Below, piece after piece: positions 1 to 5,537 of a stretch of 5,537 bases of DNA. Numbering within the stretch: position 1 is the stretch's first letter; every line of letters starts with the position of its first letter. The notes beneath the pieces are model-generated. The model did no database searches. It saw only the letters and a list, made by a program, of their open reading frames with translations, and was not told the origin of the DNA. Source of the DNA: Planctomycetota bacterium (GTDB lineage: Bacteria; Planctomycetota; Brocadiia; SM23-32); NCBI GenBank assembly GCA_030604585.1, contig JAUVVP010000178.1:1-5537 (forward strand), given 5' to 3'. Position numbers and translations under genes: made by a program.

Positions 1-826
1 CCGGCGGCGTTCAGCGAGCAAGTGCGTCGCGTTGTGGAGGCCCACGCTTCCGTCGCTGAGGCGATGGAGACGGGGGATATCGGGCAGGTCCGGGCCGCCT
101 TCAACGCGTTGGGCGCGGCCGTGGACAGCGCGGATGGCACGCTGCTCTCGGGGCACCCCCGGATGCTCTGGAAAGAGCTGTCCATGCTGGTGAAGAACGA
201 CGCCGTCGAGGGCGGCGATGCCATGGACCTGAAGGTGGCCCGCCGTGTCGCCTCGGTCCTGGACGACCACATGAGGCGCGTCCGGGCACAGTTTGGCGCA
301 GTCCACGAGCACGCGGACGCGCCCCTGGCGGAGCCCGTTGAGGTGGCCGAGGCGTTTCGGGACCAGATCGGCGAAGTCTTCGAGGGCTACCTGGCCCTTC
401 AGACGGCCCTGGCGGAGGACGACTGGGACGGTGCCCTGGCGGCAGCCGCGACCATGCGCGATGCCCTCGACGCCGTGGACATGGGCCTGACCCGCGGCGA
501 TGCGCACATGGCCTGGATGGAGTCCTTCTCGGGGCTTCAGACCGCCCTGGACGAGATGGGCGAGGCCGCCGACATGGGAGCCCTCCGTGCCGGGTTCTCC
601 GGCCTCTCAGACGAGCTGGCGGCGGTCATCCGGCGGTTCGGCATCGCCCCGGCCCGTCCCGTCTACCGGCTGCGCTGCCCGATGGCGTTCGACGGCCGCG
701 GGGCCTGGTGGCTCCAGGCGGACAGGGAAACGCGCAACCCGTACTTCGGTACCGCAATGCCCAAGTGCGGCGACGTCGTCGAGACCATCTCCGCTGAGGC
801 ACCTGACGCCGGCGGAGGGCACGGGC

Positions 827-834
<8 letters not shown>
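1..834 (+). CDS. cusB: CusB-type RND efflux periplasmic adaptor, C-terminal part (5' end outside window)
   Basis: The frame is open from base 1, reading P-A-A-F-S-E-Q before the first GTG at 22, so this is the 3' part of a longer gene. The hairpin, lipoyl and beta-barrel domains expected of a membrane-fusion protein would lie upstream. What remains is a mostly alpha-helical region with two related units, about bases 22-290 and 352-636, each resembling the DUF3347 domain appended to many CusB-like adaptors. Compare GHPRMLW near base 150 with GDAHMAW near base 497. A short terminal module at 661-790 follows, with a Cys-Pro-Met motif (676-684), NPYFG, and M-P-K-C-G with Cys at 766-768. This arrangement is typical of CusB-family tails and is a plausible Cu/Ag-binding site. 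The protein ends GHGHE. It would sit in the periplasm and bridge the inner-membrane pump to an outer-membrane channel. The stop overlaps the start of the pump gene by 8 nt, indicating coupled translation. The family is fairly certain; metal binding by the tail is inferred. Confidence 0.85.
814..819 (+). promoter_or_regulatory. Ribosome binding site of the pump gene
   Basis: GGAGGG lies 7 nt upstream of the ATG at 827, inside the adaptor coding sequence. This strong Shine-Dalgarno match decides the pump start at 827. The same frame is open further upstream from an ATG at 500, but that stretch lies wholly inside the adaptor gene. An in-frame ATG at 869 has only a weaker GGCAGG directly next to it. 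Confidence 0.75.
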
Positions 835-5065
<4,231 letters not shown>

Positions 5066-5068
5066 CGG

Positions 5069-5112
5069 GCTCCGATTGCGCGAGCGCCGACCGAGGTGCG
5101 GACATCCGGAGC
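5069..5112 (+). repeat. Short inverted repeat in the pump-sensor gap, covering the sensor gene's ribosome binding site
   Basis: GCTCCG at 5069-5074 is exactly complementary in reverse to CGGAGC at 5107-5112. Two more pairs (A5075-T5105, T5076-A5104) form if C5106 bulges. The loop is about 30 nt. The right arm contains the GGAG of the downstream gene, so pairing would mask it. There is no U-tract, so this is not an intrinsic terminator. With a six-base stem in GC-rich DNA, chance is a real possibility. Confidence 0.3.
5108..5111 (+). promoter_or_regulatory. Ribosome binding site of the sensor gene
   Basis: GGAG sits 6 nt before the ATG at 5118, a normal Shine-Dalgarno spacing. It supports this start for the downstream gene, which runs off the window. 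The 52-nt gap 5066-5117 shows no terminator and no clear promoter, so the gene is probably read from the same transcript as the pump. Confidence 0.6.
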
Positions 5113-5117
5113 TGAAC

Positions 5118-5537
5118 ATGTCCGACAACACTACATCGCGGCCATCGCGACCCGGCGCAAGACGCCGCAGTTTGAGTTTCCAACTGCTGTTCGGGCTCAA
5201 CGGCGCGATGGTCCTCGTCGTGCTCGGCTTCCTGTTGTGGGACTACGCCAGCGAGTGGGAAGTCCACCTGAGCGAGAGGCGGGAAGCCCTTCAGGGGGAG
5301 GCCGAGAGCCTGTTGTCCGCAACGCGGCTCAGAGATGAGCCGGATGCCGTGCTGCAACGATACATTGACGACGTGTGCGCACGGATGCGAGAGACTTCTT
5401 CGCCCGGCCATTATATCGCGCTCGTGCTCGGGGATCGGGTGCTCCAGACTACTGCGCATCGTCGCGCGGCGCAGGGATCGGTGGCGGACATACAGGCGGC
5501 GGCCCGGCGCCCCGACGGCCTGGGCGAGAGCGCCGGC
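5118..5537 (+). CDS. Membrane-anchored sensor protein, probably a histidine kinase N-terminus (3' end outside window)
   Basis: An open frame of 140 codons begins at ATG 5118 and runs off the window without a stop. The protein starts with a basic, Ser/Arg-rich cytoplasmic tail (residues 1-17, ending ARRRS). A single clear TM helix follows at about 19-41 (LSFQLLFGLNGAMVLVVLGF and on). Next comes a charged, probably helical extracytoplasmic stretch (about 42-90) and the sequence GHYIALVLGDRVLQTTAHRRA (about residues 95-115), which looks like the start of a small sensor domain. This layout, next to a Cu/Ag efflux pump, is what one expects of a two-component sensor kinase (CusS-like role). Transmitter motifs such as the H-box and ATPase domain would lie beyond the window, so kinase activity is inferred. 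A chemoreceptor-like or diguanylate-cyclase output cannot be excluded. It probably belongs to the same operon and regulates it. Confidence 0.65.
   Translation, partial: MSDNTTSRPSRPGARRRSLSFQLLFGLNGAMVLVVLGFLLWDYASEWEVHLSERREALQGEAESLLSATRLRDEPDAVLQRYIDDVCARMRETSSPGHYIALVLGDRVLQTTAHRRAAQGSVADIQAAARRPDGLGESAG

Noticed and set aside
500..826. Upstream extension of the pump reading frame to the ATG at 500
   Set aside because: This stretch lies inside the adaptor gene in another frame, and its translation is Arg/Pro/Ser-rich and unlike any RND N-terminus. The start at 827 has a strong ribosome binding site and begins just before the typical N-terminal TM1 region.
5066..5117. Rho-independent terminator after the pump
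   Set aside because: The inverted repeat has a short stem, a long loop and no following T-run.

Overview
The window holds three consecutive, same-strand genes that look like one heavy-metal efflux operon: the 3' end of a CusB-type periplasmic adaptor (1-834), a complete and unusually long CusA-type RND efflux pump (827-5065), and the 5' end of a membrane-anchored sensor protein, probably a histidine kinase (5118-5537). All three are on the + strand. The first two overlap by 8 nt and the third follows after 52 nt with no visible terminator, so co-transcription is likely. No RNA gene, mobile element or CRISPR array is visible. No non-coding stretch exceeds 52 nt.

Organism: the DNA is GC-rich with strong GC bias at third codon positions, which is why long shadow ORFs appear on both strands. 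The pump belongs to the long CusA subfamily, which has extra segments including a cluster of added hydrophobic helices between TM6 and TM7. From memory, such proteins are common in Planctomycetota and related environmental Gram-negative lineages. That assignment is an inference from family resemblance and is not proven here. An outer membrane is implied by the RND/adaptor pair.

How the genes work together: the pump binds monovalent metal (Cu+/Ag+) in its periplasmic porter domain and exports it using the proton gradient. The adaptor couples it to an outer-membrane channel, whose gene is not in the window. Its C-terminal DUF3347-type repeats and Cys-Pro-Met tail may collect or hand over metal. 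The downstream sensor, with a short N-terminal tail, one TM helix and the start of an extracytoplasmic region, would be placed to sense periplasmic metal or stress and regulate the operon.

Most notable is the pump itself. It has about 1412 residues against about 1047 in E. coli CusA. The three substrate methionines are kept, but two positions of the E. coli proton-relay triad are substituted (Glu to Asp, Lys to Cys). It also carries several insertions, including about 115 residues of unrecognised extracytoplasmic sequence right after TM7.
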